Positions 25,842 to 34,198 of a DNA stretch of 44,876 nt are shown one piece after another. The position numbers and the translations under genes are program-made. Origin of the DNA: Bacteroidaceae bacterium (GTDB lineage: Bacteria > Bacteroidota > Bacteroidia > Bacteroidales > Bacteroidaceae); the NCBI GenBank assembly GCA_017468985.1, contig JAFUHF010000046.1, positions 1-44,876 on the forward strand. Direction: 5' to 3'. Numbering within the stretch: position 1 is the stretch's first letter; each line of letters opens with the position of its first letter. The notes beneath the pieces were generated by a model, which ran no database searches, was not told where the DNA came from, and saw only the letters and a list, made by a program, of their open reading frames with translations.

Positions 25842-28037
25842 TTACTGGAGCTGCTGCTTAAAGAATTCACTCATACGTGTAAAGAGGTGGTATCGGGTAT
25901 TGCCACCGTAAATGCTGTGATTGCGGTTGGTATAGAGCTGCATCTCAAACTGTTTGTCAGCCTGAACCAAGGCTTCCGTGTATTCAATGGTGTTTTGGGC
26001 ATGCACATTGTCGTCAGCCAATCCATGACAGATGAGCAAACGGCCGTTGAGCTTCGCAGCGCGTGTAAGCGCATTGTCATCATATCCGTCAGGATTCTCC
26101 GCCGGAGTGCGCATGTAGCGTTCCGTATAGATCGTATCGTAGTAGCGATAGTTTGTAGGAGGTGCCACAGCCACTCCAGCCTTGAACACAGGGCGTCCCT
26201 CGCTCATGCTCATCAAAGTATTAAAGCCACCGTAGCTCCACCCCCAAATGCCAATGTTGGCGGCATCCACATAGGATTGGTTACCAAGATAGAGGGCCGC
26301 TTCCACCTGATCACGGGCTTCGTACAGGCCCAAGCGCTGGTAGGTACACTTCTCAAAGTCGGCCCCACGGCCTCCTGTACCCCTGCCGTCTACGCAGGCT
26401 ACAATAAATCCCTGGCTGCACAGATAACTTTCGTAAACACCGCCCGGCATGAAACCCGTATTCCAGCTGTCCTGCACGCACTGGGAGCCAGGACCGCTGT
26501 ACTGATACATAATGACGGGATACTTGTGGCTGGCGTCGAAGTTCACAGGCTTCATCATCCATCCGTTGAGCTCCACGCCCTCCGAGGTTTTGAAGGAGAA
26601 GAATTCCTTCCGGGCCATGTCCACACCAGCGAGCTTCTGTTTGAGTGCTGCATTGTTGATCAGCACTTTCTCCGTCTTTCCTTCCGCCGTGCAGATGGAA
26701 ACAACGGGCGGCGTATTCAGGTTGGAGTATACATGGACGAAGTATTTCATCCCGGTGGCAAACGTAGCATCATTCATTCCCTGCTCAGCAGTTATCTTTC
26801 GCGTTTTCCCCTTAAGATCGGTACGAAATACGGCCGTACGCAGTGGAGTCTCGTCCTTTGCCTGATAGAAGAACGTTCCCGTCTTGGCATCGTAGCCGTA
26901 ATACTTCGTCACTTCTGACCCAGAGGTGATTTGCTTCACAAGCTGCCCTGAGAGGGTGTACCAATAGAGTTGGCGGTTGCCGCCCCTGTCACTGACCAGC
27001 AGAAAGTTGTTGTCGTATAGGTGAAACTGCTCATAGGCATCTTCCTTCACGTAGCGGTCTTCTTTCTCACTGACAGCGAGCTTGCAAACCAGGCTGCGCG
27101 TGTTGCACATATATACGTTCATCTCATTCTGCAGGCGGTTGAGCGTGAGCACAGCCAGTTGGTCAGGCACTGAGGTGAACTTGATCCGGGGCACATAGCC
27201 ATCGGCTGCGAGCGGAAGGTTGAGTTTCCGCGTAACATGGCTCTTGATGTCGTATGAATAGACGCCCACCACGGCGTTCTGCTCTCCGGCCTTCGGATAC
27301 TTGTAATCATAGAAACCCGGATAGGATGCATACTCCTTCAGTTCGGGGTTCATGCCACGAAACATGGGCATTCTATAGAGCGGCACGTCCTTTTCGTCAT
27401 ACTTCACCCACGCCAGCATCTTACTGTCGGCACTGAAGTCGAACGAGCGGCTCACGGCAAACTCTTCCTCGTTCACCCAGTCGGGCACACCGTTGATCAC
27501 CTCGTTAAACTTGCCGTCTGCAGTTACCTGACTCTCGGCATTGTTAAATAACAGCTTCACGAGGTATAGGTTATTGTCGCGCACGAAGGCTATCTGGTTG
27601 CCGTCGGGCGAGAACAGGGGCTCCTGCTGTTTTCCTCCCTCCGACAAGGGCTCCAGCTTGTTGTTCTGCACGGAATATATATAATAGGTAGCCTTCTTCG
27701 AACGGCGATAGATACTTTCCGTTTCGGTTTGTATCAGTATGCGGCTCTCGTCGGGCGACATAATATAGCCCTCAATGCTTCTCACCTTGGGACCACGGGC
27801 TTTTTCGGCATCAAACACTACGCCCACCTGTGCCCCTGTCTTGAAGGAATAGCGCACAATGCTTTTCCCATCATCGCTTACCTGGGCATAACTCTCTCCG
27901 TCGGCCAATGGTTTCAGGCCACGCATCATTTGTGGGCTGTAAGTGCCACTTACGGCATCTCTCAGCGAAATGGCCGTACCGGAATAGGCCTGTAGCGTCA
28001 CCATCAGACCCATCACTAAAGGAAATAATTTCTTCAT
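25842..28037 (-). CDS. Dipeptidyl peptidase IV (S9B prolyl oligopeptidase family)
   Basis: 731 residues with a signal peptide. The N-terminal beta-propeller (about 40-470) contains PDWVNEEEF, the glutamate motif that in DPP-IV anchors the substrate N-terminus. The C-terminal alpha/beta hydrolase has GWSYGG with S601, HGLADDNVH with D675 and NRNHSIYG with H707, plus DGRGTGGRG. It removes X-Pro (or X-Ala) dipeptides from peptide N-termini in the periplasm. The gene follows an SGNH hydrolase gene by 31 bases on the same strand. Confidence 0.93.
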   Translation of the reverse strand: MKKLFPLVMGLMVTLQAYSGTAISLRDAVSGTYSPQMMRGLKPLADGESYAQVSDDGKSIVRYSFKTGAQVGVVFDAEKARGPKVRSIEGYIMSPDESRILIQTETESIYRRSKKATYYIYSVQNNKLEPLSEGGKQQEPLFSPDGNQIAFVRDNNLYLVKLLFNNAESQVTADGKFNEVINGVPDWVNEEEFAVSRSFDFSADSKMLAWVKYDEKDVPLYRMPMFRGMNPELKEYASYPGFYDYKYPKAGEQNAVVGVYSYDIKSHVTRKLNLPLAADGYVPRIKFTSVPDQLAVLTLNRLQNEMNVYMCNTRSLVCKLAVSEKEDRYVKEDAYEQFHLYDNNFLLVSDRGGNRQLYWYTLSGQLVKQITSGSEVTKYYGYDAKTGTFFYQAKDETPLRTAVFRTDLKGKTRKITAEQGMNDATFATGMKYFVHVYSNLNTPPVVSICTAEGKTEKVLINNAALKQKLAGVDMARKEFFSFKTSEGVELNGWMMKPVNFDASHKYPVIMYQYSGPGSQCVQDSWNTGFMPGGVYESYLCSQGFIVACVDGRGTGGRGADFEKCTYQRLGLYEARDQVEAALYLGNQSYVDAANIGIWGWSYGGFNTLMSMSEGRPVFKAGVAVAPPTNYRYYDTIYTERYMRTPAENPDGYDDNALTRAAKLNGRLLICHGLADDNVHAQNTIEYTEALVQADKQFEMQLYTNRNHSIYGGNTRYHLFTRMSEFFKQQLQ

Positions 28038-28068
28038 ATATGCTAATCGTTTTATTTTTCTGTTTCTT

Positions 28069-28992
28069 TTATCTGTTCACCACCTTGCGTGAGGTGTAAC
28101 TTCCGTCTTCTCGGTATTCTCTGCAGATGCTGATGCCCACTGCCGGAGCCTGCTCCAGCCGTCGGCCACTCAGATCGAAATATTCCACCCTTACCACTTT
28201 CCCCTTGTCTGCCCATTGGGGCAAAATGGCCGAATTCGTACCCCAGTTGGCCTGTATGCTGTCGAAAAGCGCCTCGGCCATGAGCATATGCCCCAGGTTG
28301 TTGGCATGATTCGCCACACTCTGTGCCGATGCACCGCCCTCCACCAGGCCGTGCCACGCGCCATCGTCGCCCATCACGCGATAATTCAACCCTGCCAGAG
28401 TCTCACTGTTGCACATTCCTGTAAACGGACACCATATGCACTGCCTGCTTTTTGCCGCAGCCTCCTGTGCCATTTCGCGCTGACTGTTGGGCCAGAAGCA
28501 TCCCGATACTACGATGCGCGCATTCGGGCTCTTGGCCCTGATGTCGTCTATCAGCACTTCCAAATCCTGCTGGTAATTGTCGTATTTCATTACGCATTCA
28601 CCTATTCTGAGCAGCACCAGTTCTTCCGTGCCGTCCAGGCGCTTGAGAATGTACTCGCGCTGTTGTTCCGAACCATGATAGAGTTCCCAGCCCGACATGT
28701 TGTAACAGACCATCCTCGGCTCCCATCCGCCTTGCCACTCCGTGATTTTCCTTTGGAGCACGTGTGAAAAGTCGCTTTCCCTGTCGGTAGCCGCCATGCC
28801 CCATGCTCCCCACCAGAAGTTCGTAATGGGATGAACCGTGAAGGAGTTGCCCAGCGAAACCCACCTGTGAATGCGCGGTTCTCCCTCGGCCCTCACCTGT
28901 GCCACGCAGCACATGCAGGCCAGCACTACCACCATCAAGAGGATTTTCCCCCTCTTCCGGCCTTGGCTACTCGTTTTCTTCAAGCTCTTCAC
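28069..28992 (-). CDS. Secreted SGNH/GDSL-like hydrolase with T9SS-like C-terminal tail
   Basis: 307 residues with a hydrophobic signal segment (ILLMVVVLACMCCVAQVRA). Block I is probably WVSLGNSFT (S in GNS), the oxyanion asparagine may be in the NMSGWE or CFWPNSQ segments, and the C-terminal block HANNLGH supplies the histidine. The last 40 residues (YFDLSGRRL, then a short strand and RKVVNR) resemble the type A C-terminal sorting signals of type IX secretion cargo. Substrate unknown; polysaccharide acetylesterase is one possibility. First gene of a two-gene transcript with DPP-IV. Confidence 0.7.
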   Translation of the reverse strand: MKSLKKTSSQGRKRGKILLMVVVLACMCCVAQVRAEGEPRIHRWVSLGNSFTVHPITNFWWGAWGMAATDRESDFSHVLQRKITEWQGGWEPRMVCYNMSGWELYHGSEQQREYILKRLDGTEELVLLRIGECVMKYDNYQQDLEVLIDDIRAKSPNARIVVSGCFWPNSQREMAQEAAAKSRQCIWCPFTGMCNSETLAGLNYRVMGDDGAWHGLVEGGASAQSVANHANNLGHMLMAEALFDSIQANWGTNSAILPQWADKGKVVRVEYFDLSGRRLEQAPAVGISICREYREDGSYTSRKVVNR

Positions 28993-29014
28993 GCCTTATT
29001 TTCTTTAGCATCAG

Positions 29015-29022
29015 CAAAATTA
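29015..29022 (-). promoter_or_regulatory. -7 box of the SGNH hydrolase / DPP-IV operon
   Basis: TAATTTTG followed by C on the minus strand, 22 bases before the ATG at 28992. No convincing -33 element. Confidence 0.5.
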
Positions 29023-29096
29023 CGAAAAAACGGATGACCACAGAAGCAGACCACCCTGTTTTTACCCTCTCCTGCCGCATTTTTATAGTCCATCCC

Positions 29097-29127
29097 TTGG
29101 TCATTTCAAATAAACGCCGTACTTTCG
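29097..29127 (+). promoter_or_regulatory. Promoter of the MarR-GNAT gene
   Basis: TTG at 29097-29099, a 20-base spacer, and TACTTTCG at 29120-29127 (one mismatch to TAnnTTTG). Confidence 0.6.
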
Positions 29128-29141
29128 CGTAATCAATTACG
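29128..29141. promoter_or_regulatory. Candidate MarR operator palindrome
   Basis: CGTAAT-CA-ATTACG is a perfect 6+6 inverted repeat immediately after the -7 box, where a bound regulator would block initiation. It lies 20 bases before the MarR-GNAT start, fitting autorepression. Confidence 0.5.
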
Positions 29142-29160
29142 TTATCACTTACAAAGCAAC

Positions 29161-30120
29161 ATGGATTTCTTTCGAAAAACGGGCCAGATGGCCATTGGGA
29201 GTAGGTTGAGAATGCTTACCGACAAAGTAACGGCCGATGCCGCCGGCATATACGAGCTCTACCATGTGGAACTGCGGCCCAAATGGTTTCCCGTATTCTT
29301 TGCCCTCGCTGAGGGAGCAGAAAAACCCGTCACGGCCATTGCCAAAGAGATTGGCCATACCCATCCCTCAGTATCGAACATTCTTAAAGAGATGAAACAA
29401 GCCGGACTGGTGCATTTCAAGACCAGCAAACGCGATGCGCGCCAGACGGTGGTTTCGCTCACCCCCAAAGGGCGCTCCATGACAGCTACCGTCCACCTTC
29501 TGCTGGAGGACGTGGCCCGTGCCGTCAAGCAGATGGAAGAAGATAGCGACCACGATCTCTGGGCCGCCCTGCAAGACTGGGAAGGCCTGCTTTCAGCCAA
29601 GTCGCTGTTACAGCGCGTGACCGACATCAAGGAGCAGCGCGAAGCGTCGGAGATTGAGATCGTTTCCTTCAACGATGAGCTCCATCACGAAGCCTTCCGG
29701 GCCCTGAACGAAGAGTGGATACGCGATCTGTTTGGCGTGGTGGAAGAAGGCGACTATTATGAATTCGATCATCCTGTGGAGAACATCATCCAGCAAGGGG
29801 GGCACATCTTCATCGCCCTGCTCCGGGGCAAGCCCGTAGGCACCTTTGCCATGATGCGCTGCAAGAATCCCAACTACGACTATGAATTAGTGAAATTCGC
29901 CGTCAGTCCAGAAGTACAGGGCCAGGGCATTGGCCGCAGGCTCATAGAGGCCTGCATTGCTTACGCACGGCGCACGGGCGGCTACCGCCTGTTTCTGGAG
30001 AGCAACCACAAGTGTGCCGCCGCCGTTCACCTTTACGAGAGGTATGGCTTCCGCCATATCAAGGTGGAACATCCTGCTTTTGCCCGCTGCGACATTCAGA
30101 TGGAGCTGGAGCTTCAGTGA
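29161..30120 (+). CDS. MarR-GNAT fusion: winged-helix regulator with N-acetyltransferase domain
   Basis: 319 residues. The first 150 or so are a MarR winged helix (KPVTAIAKEIGHTHPSVSNILKEMKQAGLV, then wing SKRDARQTVVSLTPKGR). The second half is a GNAT acetyltransferase with the acetyl-CoA motif A VKFAVSPEVQGQGIGRRLIE and the final strands LYERYGFRHIKVE. MarR-GNAT fusions are known in several phyla; the acetyl acceptor and ligand are not predictable. It stands alone with its own promoter and palindrome, and is divergent from the SGNH/DPP-IV operon, which it could also regulate. Confidence 0.9.
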   Translation: MDFFRKTGQMAIGSRLRMLTDKVTADAAGIYELYHVELRPKWFPVFFALAEGAEKPVTAIAKEIGHTHPSVSNILKEMKQAGLVHFKTSKRDARQTVVSLTPKGRSMTATVHLLLEDVARAVKQMEEDSDHDLWAALQDWEGLLSAKSLLQRVTDIKEQREASEIEIVSFNDELHHEAFRALNEEWIRDLFGVVEEGDYYEFDHPVENIIQQGGHIFIALLRGKPVGTFAMMRCKNPNYDYELVKFAVSPEVQGQGIGRRLIEACIAYARRTGGYRLFLESNHKCAAAVHLYERYGFRHIKVEHPAFARCDIQMELELQ

Positions 30121-30203
30121 CACCCCGTATGCCTCCTTATCTTTAGGCTGGGCGCGGCCATATCGGAAGATTTACGTAAATTCGCAGTCCCAAACCCCTC
30201 CTC

Positions 30204-31064
30204 ATGAGCAACGCTCCTCACCTGATCCACCTCATTCAACGCGAATTACAGCCTTTCTATCCCGAAGGCGAAGCCCATGCCATAGCGCGCATGATTGCCG
30301 AAGACCGTTTTGGCATCAGCCTCACGCAGGTTTATGCCAGCACGGCGCGCCAGCTGAGCACGGCGGAGATGGAGGAGCTTCACGCCATGATCCGCAAGCT
30401 CCAGATGGGCATGCCCGTACAGTATGTACTGGGCAAGGCGCTCTTCATGGGCCTTTCCTTCGAGGTGAGCCCCGGGGTGCTCATTCCGCGTCCAGAGACG
30501 GAAGACCTTGTCACTGAGGTCCTGGCCCTGCTCCAGGAGAGCATGGTGAGCCACCCCGAGGTGGCTGACGCAGGCTGCGGCAGCGGATGCATAGGCATCG
30601 CCGTCAAGTGCCTGTTCCCCTCTGCCTCAGTCACCGCCTTCGACCTCTCGCCCCTTGCCGTGAGCCAGACGCGGCGCAATGCCGCACTGCTCGGAGCTGA
30701 CATCAGGGTGACGGAGGCCAACCTCCTGCTCACGGAGTCGCTCCCCACGGGACCATTCCATCTCATCATCAGTAATCCGCCTTACGTCACCGAGAGCGAG
30801 CGCGAAAACATGGACACTCAGGTCAAAGACCATGAGCCTGAGCTGGCCCTCTTCGTTCCCGATCACGACGCCCTGCGCCATTATCGTGCCTTAGGGACCT
30901 GGGGGCTCCGCGCCCTTAGCTCCGGAGGCTATCTTCTGGCTGAAATCAACAGCAGCAAGGGCGCCGAGACAGAAGCCCTGTTTGCGAAACTGGGATATAC
31001 CGACGTAGTCATCAAAACCGACCGATTCAACAAAGAACGCATACTGCTATGCCAAAAACCCTAG
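30204..31064 (+). CDS. prmC: Peptide chain release factor N5-glutamine methyltransferase
   Basis: 286 residues, typical length. The N-terminal helical domain is followed by PVQYVLG and LIPRPETEDLV, the SAM motif ADAGCGSGCIG (121-131) and the catalytic NPPY at 191-194. PrmC methylates the GGQ glutamine of RF1 and RF2. The next gene, recX, starts inside its last 16 bases, so the two are co-transcribed. Confidence 0.95.
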   Translation: MSNAPHLIHLIQRELQPFYPEGEAHAIARMIAEDRFGISLTQVYASTARQLSTAEMEELHAMIRKLQMGMPVQYVLGKALFMGLSFEVSPGVLIPRPETEDLVTEVLALLQESMVSHPEVADAGCGSGCIGIAVKCLFPSASVTAFDLSPLAVSQTRRNAALLGADIRVTEANLLLTESLPTGPFHLIISNPPYVTESERENMDTQVKDHEPELALFVPDHDALRHYRALGTWGLRALSSGGYLLAEINSSKGAETEALFAKLGYTDVVIKTDRFNKERILLCQKP

Positions 31065-31549
31065 TTCCTTCTTCTGCCGACGATGCCTTTCGCCGGCTTT
31101 CCGCGCTCTGCGCCTCCAGCGAACAGGCGCCTGCCGACCTGCTTCGCAAGATGCAGACCTGGAACATGGCGCCCGAGGCGCAAGCCGCCGTCATGGAACG
31201 GTTGCAGAAGGGAAAATTCTTCGACGAAGAAAGATATGCGCTGGCCTTTGTCAGTGATAAGCTGAAATACAACGGCTGGGGCCGCATCCGCCTGCGTCAC
31301 GAGCTGCGCCACAAGGGCATCGCGTCCAGCGCCATAGCCCATGCCCTTGAAGCCATAGACGAAACCCTGTATCGCGAGCGGTTGCGCTCCATCCTCTCCT
31401 CCAAGCTGCGGAGCGAGCAGGGCAAAGCTCAGAATGCCTACGCCCTGAAGGGCAAACTGCTGCGCTTTGCCTCCGGACGCGGCTTTGAGCAGCAACTCGT
31501 CATGGACCTGGTGGATGACCTCAGCCCCGATGAGTTTTCCGACTTCTGA
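31049..31549 (+). CDS. recX: RecX-family regulator of RecA
   Basis: 166 residues of helical repeats: LRKMQTWNMAPEAQAAVMERL, FFDEERYALAFVSDKLKYNGWG, IRLRHELRHKGIASSAIAHAL, and a terminal LRFASGRGFEQQLVMDLVDDL. These are the three-helix repeats of RecX, which inhibits RecA filament growth. It overlaps prmC by 16 bases and precedes the comF-like gene by 28. Confidence 0.9.
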   Translation: MPKTLVPSSADDAFRRLSALCASSEQAPADLLRKMQTWNMAPEAQAAVMERLQKGKFFDEERYALAFVSDKLKYNGWGRIRLRHELRHKGIASSAIAHALEAIDETLYRERLRSILSSKLRSEQGKAQNAYALKGKLLRFASGRGFEQQLVMDLVDDLSPDEFSDF

Positions 31550-31577
31550 ACCGCACCACTTCCCTCCCCCTTAAGCC

Positions 31578-32315
31578 ATGCTCCCCATCCTGCCTGCGCT
31601 TCGCAATCTGCTCTTTCCCCGTAGATGCCTTGTGTGCGGAACCACGCTCCAGCCACAGGAGCCCTTTCTCTGCACCCACTGCCTCAGCACTCTGCCCTAC
31701 ACAGGCTACCACGGCTCTCCGGGCAACAATGCCGAGCGCCTGTTCTACGGCACGGCCCCCGTGGAGCGCGCCGAAGCCTATCTGTACTACCATGCCGGTG
31801 CCTCGTCGAGCCAGGTCATCAGGGCACTCAAGTATCGCCACCGTCCCGAAGTGGGGCTCTGGATGGGAAGCGTGCTGGCCGCCTCGCTGGCCGACACTGA
31901 CTTTCTGGACGGCATCACCGGCCTCATAGCCATACCCTTGGCTCCCCGGCGCCAGCGCCACCGCGGCTACAACCAAAGCCTAATGATTGCAGAGGGCATT
32001 GCCAGCGCAACGGGCCTGCCTCTGCTGACCGACGTGGTGAGGCGCATCCGTGAGAATCCAACCCAGACCCACCTGCTTCCGCAGCAGCGCAGGCAAAACG
32101 TGGAGGGCATCTTCCGCTGTGAGCATCCGGAACTGATCCGCCATGGCCACCTGCTGGTGGTGGACGACGTGGTGACCACCGGCGCCACGCTTTCCTCCTG
32201 CATCAATGCCATGAAGGACGCCACGCCCACCGCAAGATTCAGCGTCATTACGCTGGCGCACGCGGCTCACGCCACGTCCCTGCACGGCATCAGCGCTCCC
32301 TGCTTCGACGTATGA
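31578..32315 (+). CDS. comF: ComF-family phosphoribosyltransferase-like protein
   Basis: 245 residues. An N-terminal zinc finger of two CxxC pairs (RRCLVCG, CTHCL; residues 17-35) precedes a type I phosphoribosyltransferase fold with the ComF motif PLAPRRQRHRGYNQS and the PRPP loop LLVVDDVVTTGATLSSC. ComF homologues support DNA uptake and natural transformation. No other competence gene is in the window. Confidence 0.92.
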   Translation: MLPILPALRNLLFPRRCLVCGTTLQPQEPFLCTHCLSTLPYTGYHGSPGNNAERLFYGTAPVERAEAYLYYHAGASSSQVIRALKYRHRPEVGLWMGSVLAASLADTDFLDGITGLIAIPLAPRRQRHRGYNQSLMIAEGIASATGLPLLTDVVRRIRENPTQTHLLPQQRRQNVEGIFRCEHPELIRHGHLLVVDDVVTTGATLSSCINAMKDATPTARFSVITLAHAAHATSLHGISAPCFDV

Positions 32316-32349
32316 AAAAAAGGCGGCCGGCACATGACCGAACCGCCTT
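32313..32349 (-). terminator. Rho-independent terminator of the FMN-binding gene
   Basis: On the minus strand AAGGCGG, a 16-base loop with further CGG/CCG pairing, then CCGCC and a run of seven T. It lies 60 bases after the FMN-binding gene stop, and the hairpin directly follows the comF-like stop, so it may also limit that transcript. Confidence 0.8.
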
Positions 32350-32408
32350 CAATCAACCATAAAAACTTTGAACATGAAAACTTTTACTCACTCTCTCTTG
32401 GATAGCTG

Positions 32409-32897
32409 CTACTTGCTGAGTGCCTTTGCCGTGGCCTGCACGGTCTGCACTATGGCGTTCGAGCTGAGGGTTGCCCCAGTCACTGCATCGGGCACCAGCG
32501 TTTTGGCCTCTTGCAGCGTTTTGCCTTTCCAAGCCTTGAAGAGCGGCTTGGTCAGCAGGAAGTATTCGGGCGTTTCCCGATTCAGCGACGGCGTTACAGC
32601 CGTAATCTTCTGCTGTTTGTCCACAGCGATGAAGACCGGTGTAGGCCCCATGAATCCGCTGATCTCCTGCCCGTAGGGGTAGCTGCTATAGACGGTGACA
32701 CCATTCTTGAGGGTCCACGTGGCATCGTTCTTCTGCTTGAAGCCAACGCCCGGATAGCCCAACTTCTTCACTACTGCCGGCGTAAGCTTCGGAGCAGGGA
32801 GAGGCTCCTCGTCCACCTCCTGCGCTGCCACTTTCTGCATGCCCAAAAGTCCCATGAACAGCAGGACCGACAGCAATCTGAAGATATGTTTATTCAT
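32409..32897 (-). CDS. Small secreted FMN-binding protein with ApbE flavinylation motif
   Basis: 162 residues with a signal peptide ending at VAAQ. The C-terminal half is an FMN_bind domain. DAVTGAT at 137-143 fits the Dxx(S/T)GA(T/S) pattern at which the flavin transferase ApbE attaches FMN covalently to the final threonine (T143). Related domains occur in RnfG/NqrC and in periplasmic reductases. No ApbE, Rnf or reductase gene is adjacent, so its redox partner is unknown. It has its own -7 box and terminator, so it is probably monocistronic. Confidence 0.85.
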   Translation of the reverse strand: MNKHIFRLLSVLLFMGLLGMQKVAAQEVDEEPLPAPKLTPAVVKKLGYPGVGFKQKNDATWTLKNGVTVYSSYPYGQEISGFMGPTPVFIAVDKQQKITAVTPSLNRETPEYFLLTKPLFKAWKGKTLQEAKTLVPDAVTGATLSSNAIVQTVQATAKALSK

Positions 32898-32956
32898 CTA
32901 TGTGCTACCATTCTGACGGCTCAGCGCTCATCAGCACCAGGCCCATATTGTTGCTG

Positions 32957-32964
32957 CAAAATTA
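32957..32964 (-). promoter_or_regulatory. -7 box of the FMN-binding gene
   Basis: TAATTTTG followed by C on the minus strand, 60 bases before the ATG at 32897. No -33 match. Confidence 0.45.
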
Positions 32965-33091
32965 GGAAAAAATTCGGAAGTAGCCCCATCAGAATACATA
33001 AATCTGCACCCTGATGCAAAATTTAACAGCGACGCAGAATGTTTTAGAAGATTTTAATGGGTCCACGCCAAGCCAGCTTTGACAATAGTAG

Positions 33092-33099
33092 TAACTTTG
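33092..33099 (+). promoter_or_regulatory. -7 box of the BACON lipoprotein gene
   Basis: TAACTTTG followed by C, 30 bases before the ATG at 33130. TTTG at 33078-33081 is too close to be a normal -33 element. Confidence 0.55.
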
Positions 33100-33129
33100 C
33101 ACCATCTTAATATTAAATACGTACCTATC

Positions 33130-33840
33130 ATGAAAAGTAAACTGCTCATCCTGACAGTAGCCGCCATAGGGCTGCTGGCTTCTTGCGGTAAGGAAACGGC
33201 CTACACTTATGCCGAACTGGGGTTTCTGCCTATTTCCAATGGGCCCGTTCTCGTCTACGCTGACCAAACGGTTGACACCGTAACGGTAGTGGCCACCAAC
33301 TCGTGGGAACTCAAGGCCAACAACAGTTGGATCACCTTAGACCCGGCCTATAGCTCGCGCACCCAGTCGGGAGCCAGGACGATCAGCACCAAGTGCCCCA
33401 TCCTCTTTGAGACCAACCGCAGCGGCCAGGTGCGCTACGGCAGCCTGCAACTCTCCGACGGCGACAACACCGTGGGACGTGCCTACCTGCAAACCTTCTG
33501 GCTCGACATCATCGAGCCTGCCATCAGCATCAAGCATACCAAAGCATCGTCGAGTTACTCCATCTACGATTTCGACGATATCAGCAGCATATCCTTCCAG
33601 AAAACGGTGCCGGCCGACTCGCTCACCGCTTCCGTCATCTTCAGTATCTATGCCCCCTCGGCCACGCTCAGCACCACGGCCAGCTGGATAGAGCCTCAGT
33701 CCCAGGAGTTCAGGAAGGGCACCCACTATGTGGCACTCTCGCTGCAACCCAACACCACTGGCAACCAGCGTGAAGCCACCTTGACGCTCACCACCAGCAC
33801 GGGCATCAGCAACGATATCACCCTGATTCAGGACAAATAA
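33130..33840 (+). CDS. BACON-like domain lipoprotein
   Basis: 236 residues from the start at 33130; an earlier in-frame ATG lies upstream of the promoter. Lipoprotein signal MKSKLLILTVAAIGLLASC. Two immunoglobulin-like repeats follow the BACON pattern: TVTVVATNSWELKANNSWI with SGQVRYGSLQLSDGD, and later ATLSTTASWIEP with NQREATLTLTTSTGISNDI. BACON domains occur in Bacteroidota surface proteins and often bind mucin or glycans. No enzyme domain is fused and no neighbour points to a pathway. Confidence 0.8.
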   Translation: MKSKLLILTVAAIGLLASCGKETAYTYAELGFLPISNGPVLVYADQTVDTVTVVATNSWELKANNSWITLDPAYSSRTQSGARTISTKCPILFETNRSGQVRYGSLQLSDGDNTVGRAYLQTFWLDIIEPAISIKHTKASSSYSIYDFDDISSISFQKTVPADSLTASVIFSIYAPSATLSTTASWIEPQSQEFRKGTHYVALSLQPNTTGNQREATLTLTTSTGISNDITLIQDK

Positions 33841-33872
33841 AGGTTGATTTCCCACGTCATCCTCCCCTTACA

Positions 33873-33910
33873 GGACCCACCCACAGCCGGCGACGCATGT
33901 GAGTGGGCCC
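33873..33910 (+). terminator. Imperfect hairpin downstream of the BACON lipoprotein gene
   Basis: A 12-base stem with 10 pairs (GGACCCACCCAC against GTGAGTGGGCCC) and a 14-base loop, 33 bases after the stop. The T-run is weak (TTGTCAT). Confidence 0.4.
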
Positions 33911-33955
33911 TTGTCATAGGTGCGCACCATGACTCCCTGAGGGATTTGGGCCATG

Positions 33956-34084
33956 CCACAGGTGAATGTTAAAACCACCACGGGGTATTTTAACCATTCC
34001 ACAGGCGAATGTTAAAACTTCCACGGGGTATTTTAACCATTCCACACTTGAATGCTAAAACTTCCACGAGGTATTTTAACCATT
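33956..34084. repeat. Three tandem 43-bp repeats, with a decayed fourth copy
   Basis: Units at 33956-33998, 33999-34041 and 34042-34084 are head-to-tail with a few substitutions each. 33914-33955 is a diverged, one-base-shorter copy. Each unit contains GTTAAAA, 13 bases, TTTTAAC, a perfect 7-bp inverted repeat. On the minus strand each of the three units opens with ATGGTTAA, so that a 16-codon ORF (MVKIPRG...) begins and the TAA stopping the previous one overlaps its start. There are no spacers, so this is not a CRISPR array. The array sits between two convergent genes. Confidence 0.9.
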
Positions 34085-34168
34085 CCATACACGCACAGCA
34101 AGAATGCCCCAAGAGAGGGAAGCCGATCAAGACCTGCTTGGCAGAAAATCCGAAGGAATAAGCCCCAT

Positions 34169-34198
34169 GCGCCTCTGACACAGCAGGGGGAGAGGCGC
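34169..34198 (-). terminator. Hairpin after the DUF4421-like gene
   Basis: Perfect 8-bp stem GCGCCTCT/AGAGGCGC with a 14-base loop directly after the stop codon at 34199. Few T residues follow, so termination efficiency is uncertain. Confidence 0.5.

Noticed and set aside
33956-34084. CRISPR array
   Set aside because: The 43-bp units are directly adjacent without spacers and no cas gene is present.
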